A DNA stretch of 13,276 nt from Chloroflexota bacterium (GTDB taxonomy: Bacteria > Chloroflexota > Anaerolineae > Anaerolineales > Anaerolineaceae): the NCBI GenBank assembly GCA_023406965.1, contig JAEXTI010000564.1, positions 1 through 13,276 of the forward strand, written 5' to 3'. The translations under genes and the position numbers were made by a program. This document shows, in pieces, positions 6,101-12,565 of the stretch. Positions within the stretch are counted from its first letter, which is position 1, and each line of letters starts with the position of its first letter. The notes beneath the pieces are model-generated. The model saw only the letters and a program-made list of their open reading frames with translations. It was not told the origin of the DNA and searched no databases.

Positions 6101-7774
6101 TTATTCGATCGCGATGATGAGCTGATAGTGTGGCTGACCACCGTCGTGCATTTCTAGCTCATGGGAGGGATAATGCGAACGAACCAGGTCGGCGATGCGG
6201 TTGGCTTCGTTTTTGTTGACGGTATCCCCATAGAAGAGGGTGATGTGTTCGCGGTCAGAAGTATTGGCTTTTTCCAGCAAGCCGATGATGGCTTCGTCGA
6301 GGGTGGCGGCGGACATGACCAACTGACCATTGTGCAGGGCAATAACCTCGCCCTGGTTGACGTCGACATCGTTGATGACGACCGAACGGGTGGCAATGGT
6401 AATTTCGCCTGTCTCGACCTCGCTGATAGCTTCGGTCATTTCGGCAACCATTTCTTCGATATCTGAGTCGGGGTTGAGGCGGAACATGGCGCTGAGGCCC
6501 TGGGGCACGCTGCGGCTGGGAATGACGGCTACCTTTTTGACGGTGACCGCGGCACAGTTTTGGGCTGCCAGGATGATGTTTTTGTTGTTGGGCAGGATGA
6601 TGACCTTATCGGTGGGCAGGTTTTCAAACGAAGCCAGGATTTCTTCGGTGCTGGGATTCATGGTTTGCCCGCCCATGACAACAGCGGCAACCCCCAGGCT
6701 GGCAAAGATGCGCGCGATGCCGGGGCCGGGGGCCACTGCCACCACGGCCACCTGTCCAGGCTCGACCGGGGCAAAGGTCAGTTGTGTCTTTTGGCCCTGT
6801 TCTTCCATTTGGGCCAGAAGGTTTTCCATGGCGACCTTGGTGATGGTGCCAATGCCCATAATATAGTCGATGGGTTGGTAGCGCTTTTCGGTTTCAACAT
6901 GGATGTGCATGCGGTACATGCCATCGCCTTCGCCGACCTGGATGGAAGTGCCGATTTCGGCAAGGTCATTGTAAAAGGCTTCCAGGTCCAATTCCTTGGC
7001 GGGGCGGAAATCGACGACGACTTCGTAGTCCTGTCCGGGTTCAATCTCTTCGACAGCCTGGTCGAGGGACATGGCTGAGAGGGGCTGGACGGCGGCAACG
7101 GGCACTTCGAGCGATTGACCATTGAAATATCGAAGCATGCCTTCCAAGATGAAGAAGTACCCTTTCCCGCCGGAATCAACCACGCCGGCTTGCTTGAGAA
7201 TGGGCAGCAATTCGGGGGTGTGGCGGACGGACTCGTCAGCGGCGACAACCACCGCTTCGAGGATATCGGTCAATTTGCCGGAGTTTGCCAGGGCTAACTC
7301 TCCGGCAGCAGCGACGTCTTTTGCAACCGTTAAAATCGTGCCTTCGACTGGGCGGACCACCCCTTTGTAGGCCGTGTTGCGGCTTTCGACCAGAGCGCGG
7401 ACGAAGAGCGCTCCATCCATCACGTCCAGGTGATCCAGCGCCCGGGCAAAGCCACGCCATAGTTGCGAGAGGATGACGCCGGAATTTCCGCGCGCGCCCA
7501 TGAGGGCGCCTTGGGCAACCGCGTGAGCCATCTTGCCAACATTTGTTTCGCCGGACGAGGCAATCTCGTTATAAGCGGCTTGCATGGTGAGCACCATGTT
7601 CGTGCCAGTATCGCCATCGGGGACAGGGAAGACGTTGAGGGCGTTAACGGTCTGCTGGTGGGTTTTGAGCCAGGTCAGCCCGGCTTCGACCAGTTGTTTC
7701 AGGCCCTGTCCATCCAGGGTATTGGACTCTGCCAGTTTGCGTCCATCCGTGAGGGATGGTGGATGAAGATCCAT
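6101..7774 (-). CDS. fakA: FakA-type fatty acid kinase subunit (DhaL/DAK2 domain; YloV)
   Basis: ATP-binding subunit of bacterial fatty acid kinase, which phosphorylates FakB-bound exogenous or recycled fatty acids. The 557 residues match the family length (about 550). The N-terminal DhaL (DAK2) domain shows NVFPVPDGDTGTNM (47-60), whose Asp residues coordinate Mg-ATP, and GARGNSGVILSQ (93-104), typical of the nucleotide-binding lid. The central region (VVDSGGKGYFFILEGML, about 196-212) and the C-terminal part (VIILPNNKNIILAAQ, PSRSVPQGL) match the FakA middle and FakB-interacting regions. The ATG at 7774 has GGGAG 8 nt upstream. Upstream, 42 nt away, is asp23/yloU; downstream, 1 nt away, is the degV gene. 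The yloU-yloV pairing is widely conserved. Older annotation calls it a dihydroxyacetone kinase-like protein; the FakA assignment rests on architecture and the adjacent degV gene. Confidence 0.92.
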   Translation of the reverse strand: MDLHPPSLTDGRKLAESNTLDGQGLKQLVEAGLTWLKTHQQTVNALNVFPVPDGDTGTNMVLTMQAAYNEIASSGETNVGKMAHAVAQGALMGARGNSGVILSQLWRGFARALDHLDVMDGALFVRALVESRNTAYKGVVRPVEGTILTVAKDVAAAGELALANSGKLTDILEAVVVAADESVRHTPELLPILKQAGVVDSGGKGYFFILEGMLRYFNGQSLEVPVAAVQPLSAMSLDQAVEEIEPGQDYEVVVDFRPAKELDLEAFYNDLAEIGTSIQVGEGDGMYRMHIHVETEKRYQPIDYIMGIGTITKVAMENLLAQMEEQGQKTQLTFAPVEPGQVAVVAVAPGPGIARIFASLGVAAVVMGGQTMNPSTEEILASFENLPTDKVIILPNNKNIILAAQNCAAVTVKKVAVIPSRSVPQGLSAMFRLNPDSDIEEMVAEMTEAISEVETGEITIATRSVVINDVDVNQGEVIALHNGQLVMSAATLDEAIIGLLEKANTSDREHITLFYGDTVNKNEANRIADLVRSHYPSHELEMHDGGQPHYQLIIAIE

Positions 7775-7816
7775 ACTTACAACTCCCGTAATAGAAATAA
7801 ATGATGTTAAGAAGGA

Positions 7817-8173
7817 TTAGTCCGGGTTGCTAATGCGCAGGCCGCGAACATGTACGTTTACTGCGCCTACGGGCAGCCCGAAGGTTTTTTCAACCTGATA
7901 ACGAACGCTGTCTGATACGCTGGCAGACACAGTTTTAATGTTGGTGCCGTATTCGATGATCAGGTACAGATCGATTTGGATTTGTTTGTCGCTAAAACGA
8001 ACATCGACGCCCAAAACCGGATCTTTGACCAGAACCTGAACCAGGCCTTCGGCCAAATTCTTTGCCGCCAACCCAACCACTCCATACGATTGGATCGCGG
8101 ATTGGCTGGCGACGGTAGCAATGGCTCGATAAGATACATAGATTGTTCCGAGAGGATTGGAGGTATCTTTCAT
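7817..8173 (-). CDS. Asp23/Gls24 (YloU-like) envelope stress protein
   Basis: A 118-residue cytosolic protein of the Asp23/Gls24 family, small alpha/beta proteins that in Firmicutes gather near the membrane and are linked to envelope or alkaline stress; their biochemical role is unsettled. The family pattern is clear: GTIYVSYRAIATVASQSAIQ, GVVGLAAKNLAEGL, then the strand pair VDVRFSDKQIQIDLYLIIEYG and a last helix SVSDSVRYQVEKTFGL ending in VNVHVRGLRI. There is no membrane helix and no AmaP-like partner in view. The ATG at 8173 follows AGGGTG with a short spacer. It is the first gene of the asp23-fakA-degV-recG-coaD unit, and its 137-bp upstream gap is shared with the divergent rpmB. The B. 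subtilis equivalent is yloU, in the same position relative to rpmB and yloV. Confidence 0.9.
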   Translation of the reverse strand: MKDTSNPLGTIYVSYRAIATVASQSAIQSYGVVGLAAKNLAEGLVQVLVKDPVLGVDVRFSDKQIQIDLYLIIEYGTNIKTVSASVSDSVRYQVEKTFGLPVGAVNVHVRGLRISNPD

Positions 8174-8207
8174 ACTGATTCACCCTTTTGATAGTTAAAC
8201 CCGGTTC

Positions 8208-8236
8208 TTGTAAATGGATGCGAGCTGTGGTAGAAT
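8208..8236 (+). promoter_or_regulatory. Strong sigma70-type promoter of rpmB
   Basis: -35 TTGTAA (8208-8213), a 17-nt spacer and -10 TAGAAT (8231-8236) preceded by TG one base upstream (extended -10). The start would lie near 8243, leaving a leader of about 68 nt before the rpmB ATG. I see no obvious L28-type autoregulatory structure in the leader. Confidence 0.75.
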
Positions 8237-8269
8237 TGACGTTCGTTGCGAGAAGTGGCTGTGCACTTC

Positions 8270-8275
8270 ATTATA
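8270..8275 (-). promoter_or_regulatory. Possible -10 box for the asp23-fakA-degV-recG-coaD unit
   Basis: On the minus strand this reads TATAAT, a perfect -10 hexamer about 97 nt upstream of the asp23 ATG. The -35 at 16-18 nt spacing (TTCTTG/TCTTGC) is poor, and a better hexamer, TTGCTA, is only 14 nt away, so the call is tentative. If used, its transcript and the rpmB transcript would run through each other's promoter region. Confidence 0.4.
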
Positions 8276-8310
8276 AACGACGGCAATCATAGCAAGAAAG
8301 GATCCTTGAG

Positions 8311-8493
8311 ATGGCAAAGTGTGAAAAGTGTGGAAAAGCGACCGTGTTTGGCCATAACCGAAGCTTCTCCCAGCGCGCGACCAACCGGACCTTCCACCCG
8401 AATCTGCAGCGGGTGTCGGTCTTGGAAAACGGCCGACTGGTGAAGAAAGTGCTGTGCGCTAAATGCATCCGAACAATGGTGAAAACTCACTAG
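8311..8493 (+). CDS. rpmB: 50S ribosomal protein L28, four-cysteine zinc form
   Basis: Large-subunit ribosomal protein bL28, 60 residues. The sequence starts MAKCEKCGKATVFGHN, continues SFSQRATNRTFHPNLQRV and ends LCAKCIRTMVKTH, all typical. Cys4, Cys7, Cys49 and Cys52 form two C-x-x-C pairs, the zinc-binding C+ form; organisms with this form may carry a second, cysteine-free paralogue used under zinc limitation, but none is in the window. The ATG at 8311 has AAAGGA 8 nt upstream. It is a single-gene unit with its own promoter and terminator, inserted in opposite orientation between rpe and asp23, exactly as in B. subtilis, where rpmB is also flipped relative to rpe and yloU. Confidence 0.97.
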   Translation: MAKCEKCGKATVFGHNRSFSQRATNRTFHPNLQRVSVLENGRLVKKVLCAKCIRTMVKTH

Positions 8494-8511
8494 ATTTTTC
8501 TCCTGGCAAAG

Positions 8512-8540
8512 ATCACGGCGACGGCCGTGATTTTTGTTTT
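8512..8540. terminator. Intrinsic terminator shared by rpmB and rpe
   Basis: Perfect 8-bp stem ATCACGGC (8512-8519)/GCCGTGAT (8524-8531), loop GACG, extended by flanking A/T and one G-T pair, then TTTTGTTTT on the plus strand. It is strong for rpmB. The rpe stop codon (8541-8539) overlaps the T-tract; for rpe the hairpin is followed only by CTTTG, so termination there is weaker. Confidence 0.88.
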
Positions 8541-9192
8541 AAGCAACCGATTCGCGCAGTTCAGCGATACCGGCCGCGATGCCTGCGGGATGTTTAAAAA
8601 TGGATGTAGCGGCGACGATGACGCGCGCGCCGGCTTGATAGACAAGGGGGAGGGTCTGGCTGGTAATTCCTCCGTCTACTTCGATGATCGCCTGGGACTG
8701 GGTTTCATCCAGCATGTGGCGGATTTGCGAAATTTTGGGCAGCGTTGAAGGAATAAAGGCCTGTCCTGAATAGCCGGGATTGACGGTCATGACCAGGACC
8801 AGGTCGACCAGATGAAGCACCTGGCTGATGGCTGCGGCAGGGGTGCCGGGGGAAAGGACGATGCCAGGCCGGCAACCCAGCGAGCGGATTTTTTCTAGCG
8901 TGCGGTAGATGTTGGGGCAGGCTTCGATTTGGACCGAGAGCGTGCTGGCGCCGGCTTGGGCAAACCATTCGATCATGCGATCGGGGTTATCCACCATCAG
9001 GTGCACATCGAGGGGCAAGTTGCTGATCCGCCGGCAGGTCTCGACGATGAAAGGGCCCATGGTCAGGTTGGGGACAAAATGGCCATCCATCACATCGATA
9101 TGGATCCAATCTCCACCGGCTTGTTCAACCGAATGGATCTCATCGCCCAAGCGGGCAAAATCCGCCGATAAGATGGACGTGGATAGGATCAA
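8539..9192 (-). CDS. rpe: Ribulose-phosphate 3-epimerase
   Basis: Interconverts D-ribulose 5-phosphate and D-xylulose 5-phosphate in the pentose phosphate pathway. A TIM barrel of 217 residues with SILSADFARLG (6-16), HIDVMDGHFVPN (31-42; His31 and Asp33 metal ligands, Asp33 also catalytic), DVHLMV (62-67; His64 ligand), MTVNPGYSGQAFI (135-147) and EVDGGI (171-176; Asp173 second acid/base). Two small departures: the usual H-x-E-A strand reads QIEA, and the phosphate-binding Gly-Thr/Ser-Ser loop reads AATSIF. Core catalytic residues are intact. The start is TTG at 9192: the stop of the kinase and this start overlap as TTGA, and the Rpe N-terminus (usually M-x-x-x-P-SILSADF) begins there. No good Shine-Dalgarno; coupled translation with the kinase gene is likely. 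It pairs with the kinase gene as prkC and rpe share a neighbourhood in B. subtilis. Confidence 0.95.
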   Translation of the reverse strand: MILSTSILSADFARLGDEIHSVEQAGGDWIHIDVMDGHFVPNLTMGPFIVETCRRISNLPLDVHLMVDNPDRMIEWFAQAGASTLSVQIEACPNIYRTLEKIRSLGCRPGIVLSPGTPAAAISQVLHLVDLVLVMTVNPGYSGQAFIPSTLPKISQIRHMLDETQSQAIIEVDGGITSQTLPLVYQAGARVIVAATSIFKHPAGIAAGIAELRESVA

Positions 9193-10373
9193 TTGAGCAT
9201 TCCCAAACGCGTCGCGACGTAAACCAGGAAGGGGATGGTTGAGGCCAGCATTGCCATCGCCAGCAGCCCCAGGATGAGAATGTCGGGGGTGAGGAGCGAG
9301 GTGAGTTGGTCCAGCCAGGAGGGTTCCTGGACTTCTTCTTCGGGCGGAGGAGCGACGGGACGGATCGGCGCTGAAGGCTGCGTACCGCCAGGCGATTGCG
9401 GCGCATAGACGGGAGCTGCTTCGGGTTCAACCGGAGGGGCAGCCTGGTAACCTGCCCATGAACCGGTGAATTTGTAGAGTACCCGGCCGAATTGACCAGC
9501 GGTACCGTAACGCTGGTTGGGGTCCTTCTGAAGAACTTTGAGAAGGATTTTTTCCAATTCGGGGGGGATTTGGTTGTTGAAGCGGCTGGGCGGGATGACG
9601 CGCCCTTCGCGGTGCTGACGGGCCAGTTCTTGGGGATCGCTAGAGTTGAAGGGCAGGCGGCCCGTGAGCAGTTCGTATAAAATGATGCCGAGAGAATAGA
9701 CATCGCTGGCGGGAGAAGGGGCATGACCGACAGCTTGCTCGGGAGAGAAGTATTGGGGTGAACCCCAGACTTCCTCGTTTTGCTCGTTGGCGTCGATGGT
9801 GGAGAGGGCTCGGGCGATGCCGAAATCGGTGACTTTCAAGCGCCAATCGCGCGTGACGAGCATGTTGTGAGGCTTGACATCGCAATGAACGAGGTGCATT
9901 CGGTGCGCGTAGCCGATGCCGGCGCAGGCCTGGAAAACCAGGTAGCAGGCTCGGGTAATTAACTCTTCGTTGCGTTTGATTTCGACCGTGCGCTCGTCTT
10001 TTGGACGGCTCATGTGCCGCCAATCGGTCACGACCGGCTTGAAGTGCGCCTCGATAATTTTTTTCAGGTCGCGGCCTTCGATCAACTCCATGACGATGAA
10101 GTATCGACCGGCATCCTGTCCAAAATCGTGGACGGTGACGATATTAGAGTGAGAGAGGGCGGCTGCGGCATAGGCTTCTTGCTGGAAGCGCTGGCTGAAT
10201 TCCGCGTGGCGGGAGTAATCCTGGCGCAGCAGTTTGATGGCGACCTGGCGGTTGAGGCTTAGATCTTGAGCACGATAAACAACCGCCATGCCCCCTGCTC
10301 CAATCGTTTGGAGGAGGCGGTAGCGGTTGCCTAAAACCGGCAGATTGTTGACGGAGTCTGGTGAATTATCCAT
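9189..10373 (-). CDS. Membrane-anchored Hanks-type Ser/Thr protein kinase, HCD catalytic loop
   Basis: Cytosolic Ser/Thr kinase tethered by one C-terminal helix, in the genomic position of PrkC. Numbering from the upstream TTG at 10385: glycine loop GAGGMAVVY (29-37), VAIK Lys51, helix-C Glu70, catalytic loop HCDVKPHN (167-174), DFG (187-189), APE-equivalent SPE (214-216), and SDVYSLGIILYELLTG (227-242). The catalytic loop has Cys instead of Arg, making it a non-RD kinase. A charged insertion of about 25-30 residues (about 115-145) follows the hinge. A Pro-rich linker (315-355) leads to a membrane helix (about 368-390) and a tail of a few residues, so there is no extracellular PASTA sensor. 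The ATG at 10373 (394 aa) is preferred to TTG 10385 because a TATAAT sits just upstream of the latter. No PrpC-type phosphatase lies next to it. Confidence 0.9.
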   Translation of the reverse strand: MDNSPDSVNNLPVLGNRYRLLQTIGAGGMAVVYRAQDLSLNRQVAIKLLRQDYSRHAEFSQRFQQEAYAAAALSHSNIVTVHDFGQDAGRYFIVMELIEGRDLKKIIEAHFKPVVTDWRHMSRPKDERTVEIKRNEELITRACYLVFQACAGIGYAHRMHLVHCDVKPHNMLVTRDWRLKVTDFGIARALSTIDANEQNEEVWGSPQYFSPEQAVGHAPSPASDVYSLGIILYELLTGRLPFNSSDPQELARQHREGRVIPPSRFNNQIPPELEKILLKVLQKDPNQRYGTAGQFGRVLYKFTGSWAGYQAAPPVEPEAAPVYAPQSPGGTQPSAPIRPVAPPPEEEVQEPSWLDQLTSLLTPDILILGLLAMAMLASTIPFLVYVATRLGMLN

Positions 10374-10385
10374 ATCCTTCCCCAA

Positions 10386-10394
10386 ATTATATCA
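10386..10394 (-). promoter_or_regulatory. Extended -10 promoter of the kinase-rpe unit
   Basis: Minus strand TGATATAAT (10394-10386), an extended -10 element with no recognisable -35. The expected start, near 10379, would leave about 6 nt before the ATG at 10373, so the kinase mRNA could be almost leaderless. Confidence 0.5.
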
Positions 10395-10589
10395 TACAGT
10401 GACCGTGGCGATTTGGGTCATGGTGAACCGGCTTTAGGGTAAGAACACCTGAAGGTCGCCTCGCTTTCCTCTCAAAGCCTCGCAAGCTCGCGACGACAAT
10501 GCTCGCACGCACACCCTTACATTTGGAAAATTAATGTGGAGGTAGTACTGTGAGGTTTCCTCCGATAGTAAGTTGTACCCATAAACGAT
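10395..10589. other. Divergent intergenic region between the kinase and cax genes
   Basis: No gene is seen here. Between 10455 and 10497 lies a run of overlapping short repeats: GCTTT (10463-10467)/AAAGC (10474-10478) with a 6-nt loop, CCTCGC twice (from 10459 and 10478), and a partial palindrome around CGCAAGCTCGCG. The pattern resembles a small palindromic intergenic repeat. A weak inverted repeat ACATT/AATGT lies near 10520-10538. Confidence 0.4.
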
Positions 10590-10610
10590 TATAATAGCGG
10601 TGCAGGAGGA
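10590..10610 (+). promoter_or_regulatory. -10 box and ribosome binding site of cax
   Basis: TATAAT (10590-10595) is a perfect -10 hexamer; the -35 position (17 nt upstream) is poor (AGTAAG). The start would fall near 10602, giving a leader of about 11 nt that is almost entirely the Shine-Dalgarno GGAGGA (10605-10610), 2 nt before the ATG. Confidence 0.5.
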
Positions 10611-10612
10611 GT

Positions 10613-11695
10613 ATGAAAAAGATTCTTCGTTTCTTCAACAAAAAACCTTTGAACTGGCTGCTTTTGGCGATCCCGATTGTTTTGATCGCGGAACTGGGTC
10701 ATTGGCCGCCGATCTGGATCTTTGCACTCTCGGCGGTTAGCCTGATTCCGCTGGCGGGGTTGATTGGCGAATCCACCGAATCGCTGGCGGTGTATACCGG
10801 CCCTAAGATCGGCGGCCTGCTGAATGCCACCTTGGGGAACGCGGCAGAGTTGATCATCACGCTGGTGGCGATCAATGCGGGGCTGCTGGAGCTGGTGAAG
10901 GCGTCGATCACGGGGTCAATTTTGGGTAACCTCCTGCTGGTGATGGGCGCCGCCATCTTGCTGGGCGGCTTAAAGAACGGGTTGCAAGTTTTTGACCGTC
11001 GCCAGGCCGGCAATAATGCAATTTTGCTGATTCTGGCTACGGTGGCCCTGGTGATCCCGTCCTTGTTCAGCCATTCGATTGGCCCAGAAACATCCACCGA
11101 GGTGGAGGCGTTGAGCCTGGGCGTCGCGGCGGTGATGATTGTGCTGTATGTGCTGGGCTTGATTTTTATTTTGCGCTCGACGAGCAGCAGCACGGTGAGC
11201 CATCAACTGCATGAGGGACAGCATAAGGCGGAGATGAGCCTGACGGCTGCCTTGGTGATGTTAGGGCTGGCGACGGCCGGGGTGGTGTGGATGAGCGAGA
11301 CCCTGGTGGGGGTGGTGGAATCGGTCACGGCCACGTTGGGCCTTTCTGAATTCTTCCTGGGCATCATCTTAATCCCGATCATCGGTAACGTGGCCGAGCA
11401 TCTTGTCGCGGTGACGGTGGCTATTCGGAATAAGATGGATTTGAGTATTGAGATTGCGGTGTCATCGAGCCTGCAAATTGCCCTGTTTGTCGCGCCGCTA
11501 CTGGTGTTCGTCAGCCTGGCTATGGGGCACCCGTTGACGCTGGTGTTTAACCAGTTCGAGCTGCTGGCGGTGATTGCAGCGGTATTGGTGGCGGCGCTGG
11601 TTTCGTCGGATGGCGAGTCGAACTGGCTGGAAGGCGCGGCTTTGTTGGCAGTGTATATCATCCTGGGGATCGGGTTCTTCCTGCTGCCCATTTAA
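10613..11695 (+). CDS. cax: Ca2+/H+ antiporter, CaCA superfamily
   Basis: Inner-membrane exchanger that expels Ca2+ in return for protons, 360 residues with about ten to eleven hydrophobic segments, the usual size. Two inverted alpha-repeats define the family: GGLLNATLGNAAELIITLVA (67-86), with the ion-binding Glu79, followed by SITGSILGNLLLVMG, and IPIIGNVAEHLVAVTVAIRN (254-273), with Glu262 and His263, followed by AVSSSLQIALFVAPLLV. A hydrophilic loop at about 190-208 (STSSSTVSHQLHEGQHKAE) separates the halves and is the usual acidic or His-containing loop. All key residues are intact. It starts at ATG 10613 with a good Shine-Dalgarno. It heads a plus-strand group in which an SH3 protein gene begins 7 nt after its stop. 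Confidence 0.95.
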   Translation: MKKILRFFNKKPLNWLLLAIPIVLIAELGHWPPIWIFALSAVSLIPLAGLIGESTESLAVYTGPKIGGLLNATLGNAAELIITLVAINAGLLELVKASITGSILGNLLLVMGAAILLGGLKNGLQVFDRRQAGNNAILLILATVALVIPSLFSHSIGPETSTEVEALSLGVAAVMIVLYVLGLIFILRSTSSSTVSHQLHEGQHKAEMSLTAALVMLGLATAGVVWMSETLVGVVESVTATLGLSEFFLGIILIPIIGNVAEHLVAVTVAIRNKMDLSIEIAVSSSLQIALFVAPLLVFVSLAMGHPLTLVFNQFELLAVIAAVLVAALVSSDGESNWLEGAALLAVYIILGIGFFLLPI

Positions 11696-11702
11696 GCTAG
11701 CA

Positions 11703-12188
11703 ATGATGAACTGGTTGCGACTGCGGATGAATATTTGGGTGCTGTTGGGGATGCTGGCCACCTCCGGGGTTTTGACCGTGCTGCTGGGGGCGTTGGTGTT
11801 GTTTGCGTCCCCGCAGGATGAGGTGGAAGAAGCCCCAATGGCTTATGTAACGGTGATTGCGATGCCCAGCCCAACACCCACTTCGAATGTGTTCTTGCCC
11901 ACGCCAACCGCCACGGTTCCTCCTCCTGGGGAGGGCGGTATTGGGATTGGCGTGTTCGTGCAGATCACCGGAACAGGCGGGGATGGGCTGCGGCTGCGCA
12001 CGGGGCCATCGGTGGGCGATCCGCCGCGCTTTTTGGGCGGTGAAAACGAGGTTTTTAAGGTGAAGGACGGGCCGCGTTCGGGCGACGGCTTCACCTGGTG
12101 GTTTCTGGAAGCACCCTATGATGCTGGGCGCAGCGGCTGGGCAGCATCGCAGTATCTGGCGGTGGTGGGCGAGCCGGAACAACAATAG
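11703..12188 (+). CDS. Membrane-anchored bacterial SH3 (SH3b) domain protein
   Basis: A 161-residue protein of unknown function. Residues about 11-35 (IWVLLGMLATSGVLTVLLGALVL) form one membrane helix, with Arg/Lys-poor but Arg-containing residues before it, so the rest is outside the membrane. A Pro/Thr-rich linker (about 54-76, PSPTPTSNVF and PTPTATVPPP) leads to one SH3b domain (about 82-153), marked by LRLRTGPSVGDPP (97-108) and TWWFLEAPYDAGRSGWAASQYL. Such domains usually bind cell-wall peptides or glycans. The frame is open back into cax, but ATG 11703, 7 nt after the cax stop, fits the membrane protein; ATG 11706 and ATG 11727 are alternatives. No good Shine-Dalgarno; coupling to cax is likely. 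The next gene follows within 5-14 nt. Confidence 0.8.
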   Translation: MMNWLRLRMNIWVLLGMLATSGVLTVLLGALVLFASPQDEVEEAPMAYVTVIAMPSPTPTSNVFLPTPTATVPPPGEGGIGIGVFVQITGTGGDGLRLRTGPSVGDPPRFLGGENEVFKVKDGPRSGDGFTWWFLEAPYDAGRSGWAASQYLAVVGEPEQQ

Positions 12189-12202
12189 CGAGGATGAGTA
12201 CT

Positions 12203-12544
12203 ATGGATTATCGACCTGCCGGTATTACTGCCAATCGCGAGACCGGGCGATTGAGCATCAACTGGAATGACGGGCACACAAGCGAGTATCCTTTTGGCTT
12301 GCTGCGGGCCGGGTGCCCGTGTGCATTGTGTCGGGGCGGGCACGAGAATATGCGCCCGGAGCCGGACGAAAATGTTTTCCTGGTGCAATTGCCAGACATG
12401 CCGGCTTCACGGATGCGTAAGATTGAGGCGGTGGGGTCGTATGCGTTGACGATCGAGTGGGAAGACGGCCACCACGATGGGATTTTCACCTGGGGATATT
12501 TGCGGGCGTTGTGCCCTTGTGAAATGTGCAGGGGAAAGAAGTGA
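12203..12544 (+). CDS. DUF971 protein with two C-x-C-x-x-C motifs
   Basis: A stand-alone DUF971 protein (the N-terminal domain type of gamma-butyrobetaine hydroxylase, also fused to Mrp/HCF101 iron-sulfur carriers), 113 residues. The fold is seen twice in outline: ITANRETGRLSINWNDGHTSEYPFGLLRAGCPCALCRGG and, near the end, YALTIEWEDGHHDGIF with TWGYLRALCPCEMCRGKK. Cys38, 40, 43 and Cys104, 106, 109 could bind zinc or an iron-sulfur cluster. A role in iron-sulfur metabolism is a guess from domain fusions in other organisms. ATG 12194 is in frame three codons earlier, but GAGG lies 9 nt before ATG 12203, whereas it abuts ATG 12194, so the later start is chosen. It is the third gene after cax and ends 101 bases before a strong hairpin. 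Confidence 0.88.
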   Translation: MDYRPAGITANRETGRLSINWNDGHTSEYPFGLLRAGCPCALCRGGHENMRPEPDENVFLVQLPDMPASRMRKIEAVGSYALTIEWEDGHHDGIFTWGYLRALCPCEMCRGKK

Positions 12545-12565
12545 CCCCTCCCCTGGCCCCTCCCC

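Noticed and set aside
6100..6141. N-terminal extension of the DegV protein (14 extra residues)
   Set aside because: It overlaps the fakA 3' end, and family members begin at the I-x-T-D-S strand reached from ATG 6099.
11574..11702. N-terminal extension of the SH3 protein into cax
   Set aside because: The added residues are Trp/Arg/Cys-rich out-of-frame cax sequence; ATG 11703 gives a normal membrane anchor.
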